Assembly: GCA_017619255.1 (NCBI GenBank)
Contig: JAFZSS010000236.1
Location: forward strand, 1 to 11,674
DNA length: 11,674 bases
Source of the DNA: Muribaculaceae bacterium
Lineage (GTDB): Bacteria; Bacteroidota; Bacteroidia; Bacteroidales; Muribaculaceae
Direction: 5' to 3'
The translations under genes and the position numbers were made by a program. The notes below the pieces were generated by a model. The model was not told the DNA's origin. It saw only the letters and a list, made by a program, of their open reading frames with translations, and ran no database searches. Positions 1 through 7,005 of the stretch are shown here, piece by piece (position 1 is the first letter of the stretch; each line of letters starts with the position of its first letter).

Positions 1-681
1 AACAACCCCACTGGCACCCTCTACAGCCGTGAGGAGCTGATGCGCCTGCGCGACCTGGTGAAGAAATACGACCTGTACCTGTTTGCCGATGAGGTTTACC
101 GCGAATTCATCTACAGCGACGCCCCCTATACCAGCGCCATGCACCTCGAGGGCATCGAGAACAACGTCATCATGATTGACAGCGTGTCGAAGCGTTACAG
201 CGAGTGCGGTATCCGCATCGGTGCTTTCATCACCCGCAACAAGGAAGTGCGCGCCGCTGCCATGAAACTGGCACAGGCCCGCTTGAGCCCTCCCCTGATC
301 GGTCAAATCGTTGCCGAGGCATCGCTCGATGCACCCCAGGCCTACCACAAGGGTGTCTATGACGAGTATATCGCCCGCCGCAACTGCCTAGTGGAAGGTC
401 TGAACAAGATCCCCGGCGTTTTCTGCCCAATGCCCATGGGTGCATTCTACACCGTGAGCAAGCTGCCGGTAAAGGACATCGACGACTTCTGCCGCTGGTG
501 TCTTGAGGAATTCAACTACGAGGGCGAGACCGTGATGATGGCACCTGCCAGCGGTTTCTATGCCACCCCCGGCCTGGGCAAGGATGAGGTGCGCATGGCC
601 TATGTGCTCAAGATTGAGGACCTGAAGCGCGCCCTGGTCATCCTCGAGAAAGCCCTCGAGGCCTATCCCGGAAGAATTTAA
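1..681 (+). CDS. Class I/II PLP-dependent aminotransferase, C-terminal part (5' end outside window)
   Basis: The reading frame is open from base 1, so the N-terminus lies upstream; 226 residues and the stop are visible. The fragment begins with the NNPTG motif of fold-type I aminotransferases. It then shows the cofactor-contacting D-x-x-Y (ADEVY, fragment residues 29-33) and the Schiff-base lysine in SVSKRYSECGIRIG (K64 of the fragment, consensus SxSKxxxxxGxRxG). Near the C-terminus, DEVRMAY supplies the arginine that usually binds the substrate carboxylate. The family transfers amino groups between amino acids and 2-oxo acids in the cytoplasm using pyridoxal phosphate. An aspartate-type aminotransferase is the likeliest reading, but substrate cannot be settled from this half. 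It is followed by a strong hairpin, so it probably ends its transcription unit. Confidence 0.93.
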   Translation, partial: NNPTGTLYSREELMRLRDLVKKYDLYLFADEVYREFIYSDAPYTSAMHLEGIENNVIMIDSVSKRYSECGIRIGAFITRNKEVRAAAMKLAQARLSPPLIGQIVAEASLDAPQAYHKGVYDEYIARRNCLVEGLNKIPGVFCPMPMGAFYTVSKLPVKDIDDFCRWCLEEFNYEGETVMMAPASGFYATPGLGKDEVRMAYVLKIEDLKRALVILEKALEAYPGRI

Positions 682-707
682 GTATCAGGTTTTAAACTTA
701 TAGATCC

Positions 708-738
708 TACCGCCAGCTTCGTTATGGAGCTGGCGGTA
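708..738 (+). terminator. Hairpin after the aminotransferase gene, probable terminator
   Basis: An inverted repeat pairs 708-718 with 728-738 (TACCGCCAGCT against AGCTGGCGGTA, 11 perfect pairs), extendable by a T-G and a C-G pair to a 5-nt loop. It starts 27 nt after the stop codon. The following sequence is only weakly T-rich, so intrinsic termination is likely but not textbook. The next promoter's -33 element starts directly after the stem. Confidence 0.55.
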
Positions 739-769
739 TTGCATACATCATGAAAAAAAAGTATCTTTG
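739..769 (+). promoter_or_regulatory. Bacteroidetes-type sigma-ABfr promoter for the solute-binding protein gene
   Basis: TTG at 739-741 (-33 element) and TATCTTTG at 762-769 (-7 element, exact match to TAnnTTTG) are 20 bp apart, with an A-rich run in the spacer. Transcription should start about 6-8 nt after the -7 box, near 775-777. That leaves a leader of only about 8-20 nt, depending on which of the clustered ATGs at 784-796 is used. Confidence 0.75.
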
Positions 770-783
770 CACTCAATTAATCA

Positions 784-1635
784 ATGATGGCAATGATGAG
801 ACGACAACAGCCCGCAAGGCGGGGACAAATGATACTTTACATCGCATTGCTCGCGGTGGTAGTGGGTTGCATGGTGGCATTGAGCCTGTGTGACCGCCCA
901 ATAGTTTCTCCCGAGGAACTCCCCAGCGGCGGTGATACCCTCGATATCGCCATCGAATACTCGCCAGTGACCTACTACACCTATGACGACACGCTGGGCG
1001 GTTACAACTATGACCTGCTGCGCATGATGTCAGACAGCGTGGGTTGCCCGATGAAGTTTCATCCGATCGTGACGCTCGAGAAAGCCCTTGCAGGACTCGA
1101 AAACGGCCGCTATGATGTAGTGGTCGCGCAATTCCCCGTGACAGCACGGGATACCTCACGCTTTGCCTTCACCCAACCTATCTATATCGACCAGCAGGTG
1201 CTCGTCCAGCGCCGTGGCAGCAAAGCCATCCACTCTCAATTGGAGCTGGCTGGGGACACCGTGTGGGTGGTCAAGGGTTCACCCATGATTGGACGCATCG
1301 CGAGCCTGAGCCGTGAGATTGGCGACACGATCTATGTCCATGTCGATGAGCTCTATGGCCCAGAGCAACTGATGATGATGGTATCATCTGGTGAGATCCG
1401 CTATGCCGTCGTCAACCGCTCCATCGCCCGCGCCATGGCAGCACACCTGCCCAACCTGGACCGTTCTGTCGCCATCAGCCTGTCGCAATTCCAGTCGTGG
1501 ATGGTTTCCAAGCACCGCCCCGGCCTGTGTGACAGCCTTGACATGTGGCACAACCAACTGAAAAAAGACACTGCCGCCTATCACCTCCTGCAGCGCCGCT
1601 ACTTCGGTGGCACCTTCCCCACATTGGCACGATAA
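784..1635 (+). CDS. Family-3 solute-binding protein (MltF N-domain-like), membrane-anchored or secreted
   Basis: The 283-residue product has a basic N-terminus (RRQQPARR, residues 6-13) and a hydrophobic segment at about 16-35, fitting a signal anchor or signal peptide. VVGC at 26-29 could be a lipobox, but hydrophobicity continues past the cysteine, so lipoprotein status is doubtful. Residues 52-275 read as one periplasmic binding domain of the SBP_bac_3 type: IAIEYSPVTYYTYDD opens the first lobe, YNYDLLRMM follows, GRYDVVVAQFPVTARD is the usual signature, and FTQPIYIDQQVLVQR leads into the second lobe. The domain resembles the binding half of the lytic transglycosylase MltF, but the protein ends before any SLT catalytic domain. 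No ABC permease or ATPase gene is adjacent. It may sense or bind a small ligand such as an amino acid or muropeptide; this is inference. ATGs at 784, 787, 793, 796 and 829 are in frame; the first cluster is preferred because it keeps the basic region before the hydrophobic stretch. Confidence 0.85.
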   Translation: MMAMMRRQQPARRGQMILYIALLAVVVGCMVALSLCDRPIVSPEELPSGGDTLDIAIEYSPVTYYTYDDTLGGYNYDLLRMMSDSVGCPMKFHPIVTLEKALAGLENGRYDVVVAQFPVTARDTSRFAFTQPIYIDQQVLVQRRGSKAIHSQLELAGDTVWVVKGSPMIGRIASLSREIGDTIYVHVDELYGPEQLMMMVSSGEIRYAVVNRSIARAMAAHLPNLDRSVAISLSQFQSWMVSKHRPGLCDSLDMWHNQLKKDTAAYHLLQRRYFGGTFPTLAR

Positions 1636-1679
1636 TTGCAGTATTGTTGTACATTTACCCATTAAACACATCAACTATT

Positions 1680-3392
1680 ATGCGCCTCAGGAAAAAAAAC
1701 AATTCAGTAAAAGCCCAACTCGAGAAGATTCTCAATGATTACCACTGCAATTATGACATCCAGACGGACGAGAACGGCACCACCGTCTATGACTTTGAGT
1801 TCCAGGCAGGACACTTCATCGCAGCCATCCGCAAGCAAGACGACTGTGTCGAGGTGACCTACCCCACTATGGCGACATTTCCCATGTCGCAATTGCCTCT
1901 GGTGCGCAGCAAGTGCAACCAGCACAACAACAGTAACATCCTGTTCAAGTTCACTTATTCCATCAACGAGGAGAAGGGAGAAATTCAAGTACACATGTCC
2001 TTCTTCAACAACTCACTCAATGCCGAGAATTTCACCCACGAGCTGAAAGCGGCCTTCCATTTCCAACACGAATGGACACGCGACTATGACGAGGCTGTGT
2101 CCATGAGCAAGGACTACAACAGTATCGATCTGGAAAGTGAACTCTACAAGCACCAGCGTGAGATGCACTTGTTGCGCAGTCAAGAAAGGATTCACCAGAT
2201 AAGCAACTGCAATTCAAATGAATTCTTACTCACTGACGGCACGCTGCCGCTACCACTGATTGACATGCTCCAAACCATTGAGCCTATATTTAAAGCCCAG
2301 ATGCTGTTCTTGACCGTGAACACGATAAGCGGCCAGCAACGACTTGAGGACGAGAAGGCCATACTCAACTATGACCTGCGTCGTGCGTTGGTCGAGGGTG
2401 AGGGGGACGAAGCACGGCTGGTGCGTGATTATGCCGTTCTTGACCTGCACTACAAGCTAGGCCATGACGAAAAGCCCATGATGGCCACTATTGCCCTCAC
2501 TGCCGAGGGTGACGACAAGAAGTCGGTTTATACCCGCGTGACCGTCACCCTGCCCGTGCATAATGCCAGCCGGGCTAACTCGCTGAACAATGACGAGCGT
2601 TTCCCCCACAGTAAGAGTTTCCTCATTGCTCTCGACCGTGACGCGGGGAAGCAATTCCAAGAGTTCAAGTACATGTGGACCGATGCCCAACTCAAGATGA
2701 AAAACGGCGAGCAGGGCAACATGAGCGAGGAGGAGATCCTGTTGAGCCAGGAGAAAGACGCAGATGTTGCCTATAACCTGTATTGGGGGCAGCAGTATTT
2801 CAGCGATAAACGCTTTTACGAGGCCATCACCCATCTGGAGAATGTGTTTAACAGTCACCGTAAGTGCTACTTTGACATGAAGGGTGAGGAGAAGCGCATG
2901 TTCATGGAGGTTGCCTACAAGCTGGGATTCTGCTACAACGAGTTAGGCCTGTACAAACAAGCCTATTACTACCTTGACCTCATGGCCAATGACGGCAACA
3001 TCCGTCACACCATGGAATTGGTCAACACCATGGCCAACAGCAGGGACCTGCGTGTGTTCAACTTTACCGATGGCGTGATGGAAGAGGTGAAACGCAACTT
3101 TGAAAACGAGGATGAAGTGCCTGACTCCATCCGACAGTTCGTCAACTTCCTGCGCCGCCGTCGTGGCTACGCACTTATCGATTTCGGACAACTCGACGAG
3201 GCTGAAAAAATCTTCATGAGGATGCTCCACGAGGAGGAGAATTCCGACTATGCCCAAAGAGAACTGACTTATATTCGGCATCTGCGCTGTCTGGAGAAAA
3301 AAGACGATCAACCTGACGACAACGCCAAGCAAGCCGAAGATAGTGCCAACAGCGGCTCCGAGTCCCAAGGCCACATTGACCTGCCCTTCTGA
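1680..3392 (+). CDS. Cytoplasmic tetratricopeptide-repeat protein of unknown function
   Basis: The frame is open from further upstream, but the ATG at 1680 is preferred. Earlier starts would lie inside the preceding gene and encode an unrelated-looking leader, whereas 1680 follows an AT-rich gap and gives MRLRKKNNS, 570 residues in all. There is no signal peptide or membrane segment. Residues about 10-150 form an alpha/beta region (short N-terminal helix, then DENGTTVYDFEF and strands around 87-108) that vaguely recalls YbjN or type III secretion chaperone folds; this is a weak impression. A second mixed region spans about 185-335. From about 363 the protein is helical and TPR-like: YNLYWGQQYFSDKRFYEAI, then VAYKLGFCYNELGLYKQAYY, then a copy at about 497-525 containing GQLDEAEKIFMRML. 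The last 30 residues are polar and probably disordered. TPRs usually mediate protein contacts. It lies 44 nt after the solute-binding protein gene and 50 nt before the next gene, so the three may share a transcript. Confidence 0.85.
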   Translation: MRLRKKNNSVKAQLEKILNDYHCNYDIQTDENGTTVYDFEFQAGHFIAAIRKQDDCVEVTYPTMATFPMSQLPLVRSKCNQHNNSNILFKFTYSINEEKGEIQVHMSFFNNSLNAENFTHELKAAFHFQHEWTRDYDEAVSMSKDYNSIDLESELYKHQREMHLLRSQERIHQISNCNSNEFLLTDGTLPLPLIDMLQTIEPIFKAQMLFLTVNTISGQQRLEDEKAILNYDLRRALVEGEGDEARLVRDYAVLDLHYKLGHDEKPMMATIALTAEGDDKKSVYTRVTVTLPVHNASRANSLNNDERFPHSKSFLIALDRDAGKQFQEFKYMWTDAQLKMKNGEQGNMSEEEILLSQEKDADVAYNLYWGQQYFSDKRFYEAITHLENVFNSHRKCYFDMKGEEKRMFMEVAYKLGFCYNELGLYKQAYYYLDLMANDGNIRHTMELVNTMANSRDLRVFNFTDGVMEEVKRNFENEDEVPDSIRQFVNFLRRRRGYALIDFGQLDEAEKIFMRMLHEEENSDYAQRELTYIRHLRCLEKKDDQPDDNAKQAEDSANSGSESQGHIDLPF

Positions 3393-3442
3393 TAGCGGCA
3401 ACAGCGTTCATTTCAACTACCCATTTCAACACCTAACCAGAC

Positions 3443-4060
3443 ATGAGAAGTATTTTAGGCGCTATTTTCGCATTTATCGCATTCGCGTGCTGCATCTCTC
3501 TTTACGGTGAGAGGATTGACCACATGATTTCCCGGCCCGTCAACGCATCCGTCGACTCGGTAAGTCCTGAAGATTCAGGATTATATGAGGACTATTCCGA
3601 TGGCTATGAGGAAGATTCTGAATACTGTGAAGATGATTCCTGTTATGATGAAGATGAATCAGGCTTTGAGTCGCTTAACGACATCCGTTTTGCCGACTTC
3701 GAGTATGAGGACTGGTATGACAATGAATACATTCACGCTTTGCGAAAATTCCTAGATGATTTCAGTAACGGGAAAACCAAAATCGAAGGCATGGAGTCAT
3801 ATCGGAATATCGCCAAAGGGAAGTTCGTCCTCTACTCGATTGAGCCGGCGCTCCTGGGTGGTGTGTTCATCATGTTCACTTTCATCGACAAGCCCGAGGA
3901 TGTTTTCTCCACTTGGGTTTACAGTGATGTGAATGAGGACACAAGGGAGGTGTCAAACTACACGGTACACGGTATCAAGCTTGAAGACATCAAGAACGAG
4001 ATGCCGAGGGAGGACATCCTCAAGGTCGTCGAAGAGCGCCCTGAGTTGAAACTCTTCTGA
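3443..4060 (+). CDS. Small exported protein with acidic 7-residue repeats, unknown function
   Basis: The 205-residue product starts with a hydrophobic segment (residues 4-20, GAIFAFIAFACC in its core) that fits a signal peptide, or a lipoprotein signal using C16 or C17, or an anchor. Residues 43-95 hold 24 Asp/Glu and a single Arg, plus many Tyr and Ser. Within them five 7-residue units (residues 42-76) each carry Ser at position 4. The rest (about 97-205) looks like a compact alpha/beta domain with strands at KFVLYSIE and GGVFIMFTFID. It matches no family I recognise. Codons in the acidic part are richer in A and T than in the neighbouring genes, which largely follows from GAA, GAT and TAT codons. 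The gene sits 50 nt after the TPR gene with no recognisable promoter between, and a strong terminator follows. An acidic exported segment could bind cations or basic partners, but that is only inference. Confidence 0.8.
   Translation: MRSILGAIFAFIAFACCISLYGERIDHMISRPVNASVDSVSPEDSGLYEDYSDGYEEDSEYCEDDSCYDEDESGFESLNDIRFADFEYEDWYDNEYIHALRKFLDDFSNGKTKIEGMESYRNIAKGKFVLYSIEPALLGGVFIMFTFIDKPEDVFSTWVYSDVNEDTREVSNYTVHGIKLEDIKNEMPREDILKVVEERPELKLF
3566..3670 (+). repeat. Five imperfect 21-bp units encoding an acidic 7-residue repeat
   Basis: Codons 42-76 of the small exported protein divide into five 21-bp units: PEDSGLY, EDYSDGY, EEDSEYC, EDDSCYD and EDESGFE, in order. Every unit has a TCN serine codon at position 4, acidic residues around it, and most end in Tyr or an acidic residue. 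The DNA copies have diverged from each other, so this is an old or selected repeat rather than a recent duplication. Confidence 0.65.
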
Positions 4061-4083
4061 TATGCCGAGTAGACTAAACGGGA

Positions 4084-4118
4084 AGAGCCCCAAAAGTTTG
4101 TTCGACTTTTGGGGCTCT
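4084..4118 (+). terminator. Strong intrinsic terminator between convergent genes
   Basis: A 14-bp perfect stem pairs 4084-4097 with 4105-4118 (AGAGCCCCAAAAGT against its complement) around a 7-nt loop. It is followed on the plus strand by ATTTTTATTT. It lies 23 nt after the acidic-protein gene and only 4 nt beyond the stop of the converging pseudouridine synthase gene. The T tract is on the plus side only, so it is a classic terminator for the plus-strand block and perhaps a weaker one, or a 3'-end stabiliser, for the minus-strand block. Confidence 0.85.
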
Positions 4119-4122
4119 ATTT

Positions 4123-5037
4123 TTATTTCTTTGAATGAAGGGCGGTGCCGAAGTAGCGCGGAATGGTCGTCTCAAAATAGAGAGGCTCGCCTGTGACCGG
4201 GTGATGGAAGGCCAAGCGGAAGGCGTGCAGGCACATGCGTGTGCCCGGATCATCCTGAGTGCCATACTTGCCGTCGCCCACTACGGGATGGCCGATGTCA
4301 GCCATGTGCACGCGTATCTGGTTCTTGCGACCCGTGAGCAGGTGCAAGTACATCAATGCGCGATTATCAGCCTGCTCGACAAGTTCCCATTCTGTAGCGG
4401 CCCACTTGCCGCCGTCATCAACGGGACTGCTCACAACAACCATGCGGTCGGTGTCGTGCAACCAACTCTCGATTATGCCTTGAGGCTGCTCCATGACCCC
4501 CTCGACCACAGCAACATAGCGGCGGTCAATGATAGTGCTATGCCAGTCGGCGGTCATCTGTTGCTGGACATCAACGCTCTTGGCATAAACCATCAATCCT
4601 GAAGTGCGGGCATCCAAACGGTGCACCACATGTGCAGTACAACGCTGGTGGGTCTCGGTAAAGTGGCGGTCGAGCAATGTCTTCATGTTGAGACTGCCAG
4701 CACCGACGGGCATTGACAACACTCCCTGCTGCTTATCCACAACAACTACCCATCGGTCCTCATAGACGATACTGTAGTTCTTGTTGTTGAGCGATGACGG
4801 GCGTGCATGGCGTCTAATCTGCACGATGCAACCTTCATCCAGCGGATAATCCACATGAGACTGCACTTTGCCGTCAACAGTCACGCCACCGTGGGCTAAT
4901 ATGGATTTGGCCTTATTACGGCTGATGCCGTCAAGACAATTCATTACAAAATTGAGCAGTTTATCGGGCTGCTTGACCTCACGGACAACGGCTTTGTCGT
5001 CATTGCGGGGTACACGATGATCGTGGCGGCGTGGCAT
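4123..5037 (-). CDS. RluA-family pseudouridine synthase with S4 domain
   Basis: This 304-residue cytoplasmic enzyme should isomerise specific uridines to pseudouridine in rRNA or another structured RNA. After a basic tail (MPRRHDHRVPR), residues about 25-75 form an S4 RNA-binding domain (SRNAKSI-like core, seen as SRNKAKSILAHGGVTVDGK). The catalytic domain starts near 88 with IVYEDRWVVVVDKQQGVLSMP and contains the family signature HRLDARTSGLMVYAKS, with D142 as the expected catalytic aspartate. LLTGRKNQIRVHMADIGHPVVGDGKYG is the second family motif block, at about 244-270. Length and the S4 domain make it RluC/RluD-like rather than RluA-like, but the target uridine cannot be told from sequence. 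The start lies 29 nt after dnaJ with no promoter seen between, so it probably forms the 3' end of a grpE-dnaJ transcript. Confidence 0.93.
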   Translation of the reverse strand: MPRRHDHRVPRNDDKAVVREVKQPDKLLNFVMNCLDGISRNKAKSILAHGGVTVDGKVQSHVDYPLDEGCIVQIRRHARPSSLNNKNYSIVYEDRWVVVVDKQQGVLSMPVGAGSLNMKTLLDRHFTETHQRCTAHVVHRLDARTSGLMVYAKSVDVQQQMTADWHSTIIDRRYVAVVEGVMEQPQGIIESWLHDTDRMVVVSSPVDDGGKWAATEWELVEQADNRALMYLHLLTGRKNQIRVHMADIGHPVVGDGKYGTQDDPGTRMCLHAFRLAFHHPVTGEPLYFETTIPRYFGTALHSKK

Positions 5038-5066
5038 ATTTAAATGATGAGTTAAAAAGTTCTTTA

Positions 5067-6242
5067 TTAATCAAAGATGTGGCGCAGACGGGAGAAAATT
5101 CGGCTCTTGTCGCTTTCGCTGGGCTTGACATGTTCACCGCTGTGCTGAAGCGTCATGATAGCCTCTTTCTCCTTTTCATTGAGTTTCTCGGGCATATACA
5201 CCATGACATTGATGAGCAAGTCACCAGTGCCATAACGCTCGGCTGAGGGCAGTCCCTTGCCACGCAGGCGCAAAATGCTGCCAGGCTGGGTGCCGGGCTT
5301 GATGGTGACACGGGCCTTGCCGTCAACGGTAGGCACATCCACTTTACCACCGAGCACTGCCGTGGGGATGTCCAGCATAAGGTTATAGATGAGGTCATTG
5401 CCGTCGCGAGTAAGCTGACTGTCACGCACCTCTTCAATCACCACAAGCAGATCGCCGGGCACGCCGCCACTGGGGGCATCATTGCCTTGACGGCTCATGC
5501 GCAAAGTCATACCGTCGGCCACACCGGCGGGAATGCTGATGCTCACCACATCCTCCTTGCGGACAAGTCCCTTGCCGCTGCAATGCGGGCAGGTTTCCTT
5601 GATACGCTTGCCGCTGCCGCCACAAGTGTGGCAGACACTTTGGGATTGCATCGTGCCGAACATAGTGCGCTGCATGCGCACTTCCACGCCCGATCCATTG
5701 CAGGTGGGGCAGGTCTCGAGAGCCGTTCCGTTCTTGGCCCCAGTTCCATGGCAATGCTCGCAAGATTTCATGCGGGGAATACGCAGTTTCTTCTCGGCTC
5801 CCTTGGCAATCTCACTGAGGTTCATCTTGACACGCACACGCAGGTCGGTGCCACGCTTCACGCGCTGGGTTTGTCCCCCACCGCCGCCAAAGAAATCACC
5901 GAAACCGCCAAAGCCGCCGAAACCACCAAACAAGTCACCGAACTGTCTCAGGATGTCCTCCATCGACATGCCACCGCCATAAGCGCCACCGCCACCCATC
6001 TGCTCACCGGCAAAACCGAACTGGTCATAGCGGGCGCGCTTGTCAGGGTCGCTAAGGACATTATAGGCCTCGGCAGCCTCCTTGAATTTTTCCTCGGCAG
6101 CCTTCTTTTCGGCTTCGCTCTTGTCTTGTTGTTTATCAGGATGGTACTGGATGGCCAACTTGCGGTAAGCCTTTTTCAGGTCATCGGCAGTGGCGTTCTT
6201 GTCTACACCCAATACCTCGTAGTAATCTCTCTTCTGAGCCAT
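5067..6242 (-). CDS. dnaJ: Chaperone DnaJ (type I Hsp40)
   Basis: The 391-residue protein has every part of a class A J-protein. The J domain (residues about 5-70) carries the HPD triad at 34-36, which stimulates DnaK ATPase. A Gly/Phe-rich linker spans about 84-124. Four zinc-binding CxxCxGxG motifs follow, at 161 (CEHCHGTG), 178 (CPTCNGSG), 204 (CHTCGGSG) and 218 (CPHCSGKG). The C-terminal substrate-binding domains run from about 233 to 360 and include [18 protein letters not shown]. It delivers unfolded client proteins to DnaK in the cytoplasm. grpE lies directly upstream, as is common; dnaK is not in the window. The start follows an A-rich stretch without a Shine-Dalgarno sequence. The 62-nt gap to grpE holds the heptamer array, which is annotated separately. 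Confidence 0.98.
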   Translation of the reverse strand: MAQKRDYYEVLGVDKNATADDLKKAYRKLAIQYHPDKQQDKSEAEKKAAEEKFKEAAEAYNVLSDPDKRARYDQFGFAGEQMGGGGAYGGGMSMEDILRQFGDLFGGFGGFGGFGDFFGGGGGQTQRVKRGTDLRVRVKMNLSEIAKGAEKKLRIPRMKSCEHCHGTGAKNGTALETCPTCNGSGVEVRMQRTMFGTMQSQSVCHTCGGSGKRIKETCPHCSGKGLVRKEDVVSISIPAGVADGMTLRMSRQGNDAPSGGVPGDLLVVIEEVRDSQLTRDGNDLIYNLMLDIPTAVLGGKVDVPTVDGKARVTIKPGTQPGSILRLRGKGLPSAERYGTGDLLINVMVYMPEKLNEKEKEAIMTLQHSGEHVKPSESDKSRIFSRLRHIFD

Positions 6243-6250
6243 AGTCTTAT

Positions 6251-6299
6251 TTGGTTTCTAGTCCTTAGTCGCTAGTCCTTAGTTTCTGGTTGTTAGTAT
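6251..6299. repeat. Tandem array of seven degenerate 7-bp units in the grpE-dnaJ gap
   Basis: Read on the plus strand in register from 6251, seven consecutive 7-mers all fit YTRGTNN. Two of them, at 6258 and 6272, are identical (CTAGTCC). On the transcribed minus strand the unit is NNACYAR. The array fills 49 of the 62 nt between the grpE stop and the dnaJ start, ending 8 nt before the dnaJ ATG. It contains no ORF and no strong hairpin. Confidence 0.75.
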
Positions 6300-6304
6300 A
6301 ATCG

Positions 6305-6883
6305 TTAACTGCCGACGACCACCTTGGCATGTCGCAGCACCTTGTCATTGATCATATAGCCCTTGATGGTGGTATCGATGACCTTGCCCTTCATCGAAGG
6401 ATCGGGGGCGGGAAACATCGTAACCGCCTCATGAACATCAGTGTCAAAGTCTTTACCCGTTGAATCTATAGCTGTGACATGTTGACTCTCGAGGTATTTC
6501 ACAAACTTATTGTAGATGAGACCAACACCCTCCTTGAGACTGTCCAGATCTCCACCCTTGTTGATGGCTTCGAGAGCGCGCTCCAGGTCATCAACCACGG
6601 GCAAGAGGTCACGCATGGCACTCTCGGCACCGTTCTTGATGAGTTCAGCCTTCTCCTTGAGCGTGCGTTTACGGAAGTTCTCAAAGTCAGCCATGAGGAA
6701 GAGGTATTCCTTCTTCTCATTCTCAACAGCTTCCTCCAACTCGGCAATTTTCTTTTCAGGATCGTCGGTTTCTGGGGTATCTTGTGCCTGCTGCTCGGTG
6801 TTCAAGCTTTCTTTATCCTGAACTTCTTCCTGCGAGGTCACTTGAGCCTCATCGTTTTGATTCTTCTTGTTCTTTTTTGACAT
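6305..6883 (-). CDS. grpE: Nucleotide exchange factor GrpE
   Basis: GrpE releases ADP from DnaK so that the chaperone can let go of its client. The 192-residue product begins with a charged, disordered tail (about 1-40). A long helical, coiled-coil dimerisation region follows (about 42-100, including KKEYLFLMADFENFRKRT, a GrpE hallmark). The beta-wing head carries FDTDVHEAV at 146-154 and GYMINDKVLRHAKVVV at 175-190, which together match the family signature. Length is normal. The ATG at 6883 (MSKKNKK) is preferred; an in-frame ATG at 6898 would add MHNYD. I could not find a convincing promoter in the 107-nt gap behind it, so it may be read from the ispE side or from a stress promoter I do not recognise. 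Confidence 0.96.
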   Translation of the reverse strand: MSKKNKKNQNDEAQVTSQEEVQDKESLNTEQQAQDTPETDDPEKKIAELEEAVENEKKEYLFLMADFENFRKRTLKEKAELIKNGAESAMRDLLPVVDDLERALEAINKGGDLDSLKEGVGLIYNKFVKYLESQHVTAIDSTGKDFDTDVHEAVTMFPAPDPSMKGKVIDTTIKGYMINDKVLRHAKVVVGS

Positions 6884-7005
6884 ATCGTAGTTGTGCATTA
6901 AACTTCATTACCTTACTGATTCTTACAAAAACCACACCAATGCCGCGTCAGCCACCTGCAAAAATGGCAAACGCCGCATTTCCCGAGTGCCTGGAGCGGG
7001 ATAAG

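Noticed and set aside
1624..1657. Promoter with TACATTTA before the TPR gene
   Set aside because: The -7-like box lacks the final G and the nearest TTG is 23 bp away, so the match is too weak to annotate.
1545..1679. Upstream extension of the TPR protein by 45 residues
   Set aside because: The extension lies mostly inside the preceding gene in another frame and reads as composition-driven sequence; the ATG at 1680 gives a normal cytoplasmic start.
2457..2858. Open frames on the minus strand within the TPR gene
   Set aside because: Leu/Val/His-rich antisense translations with no family features; the plus-strand frame is continuous and TPR-bearing.
3409..3434. Direct repeat CATTTCAAC before the acidic-protein gene as an operator
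   Set aside because: Two copies of 9 bp in an AC-rich gap without symmetry or an adjoining promoter are not enough to support a regulatory site.
5487..6275. Long open frame (262 codons) on the plus strand opposite dnaJ
   Set aside because: It is the antisense of dnaJ. The protein is low-complexity Ala/His/Leu-rich with no domain, and dnaJ itself is unmistakable.
6251..6299. CRISPR-like or long direct-repeat array in the grpE-dnaJ gap
   Set aside because: The unit is only 7 bp, has no spacers and spans 49 bp; it is a short tandem array, not a CRISPR.
6985..6990. GAGTGC upstream of grpE as half of a CIRCE heat-shock operator
   Set aside because: No matching inverted half (GCACTC about 9 nt away) is present, so this is a chance hexamer.
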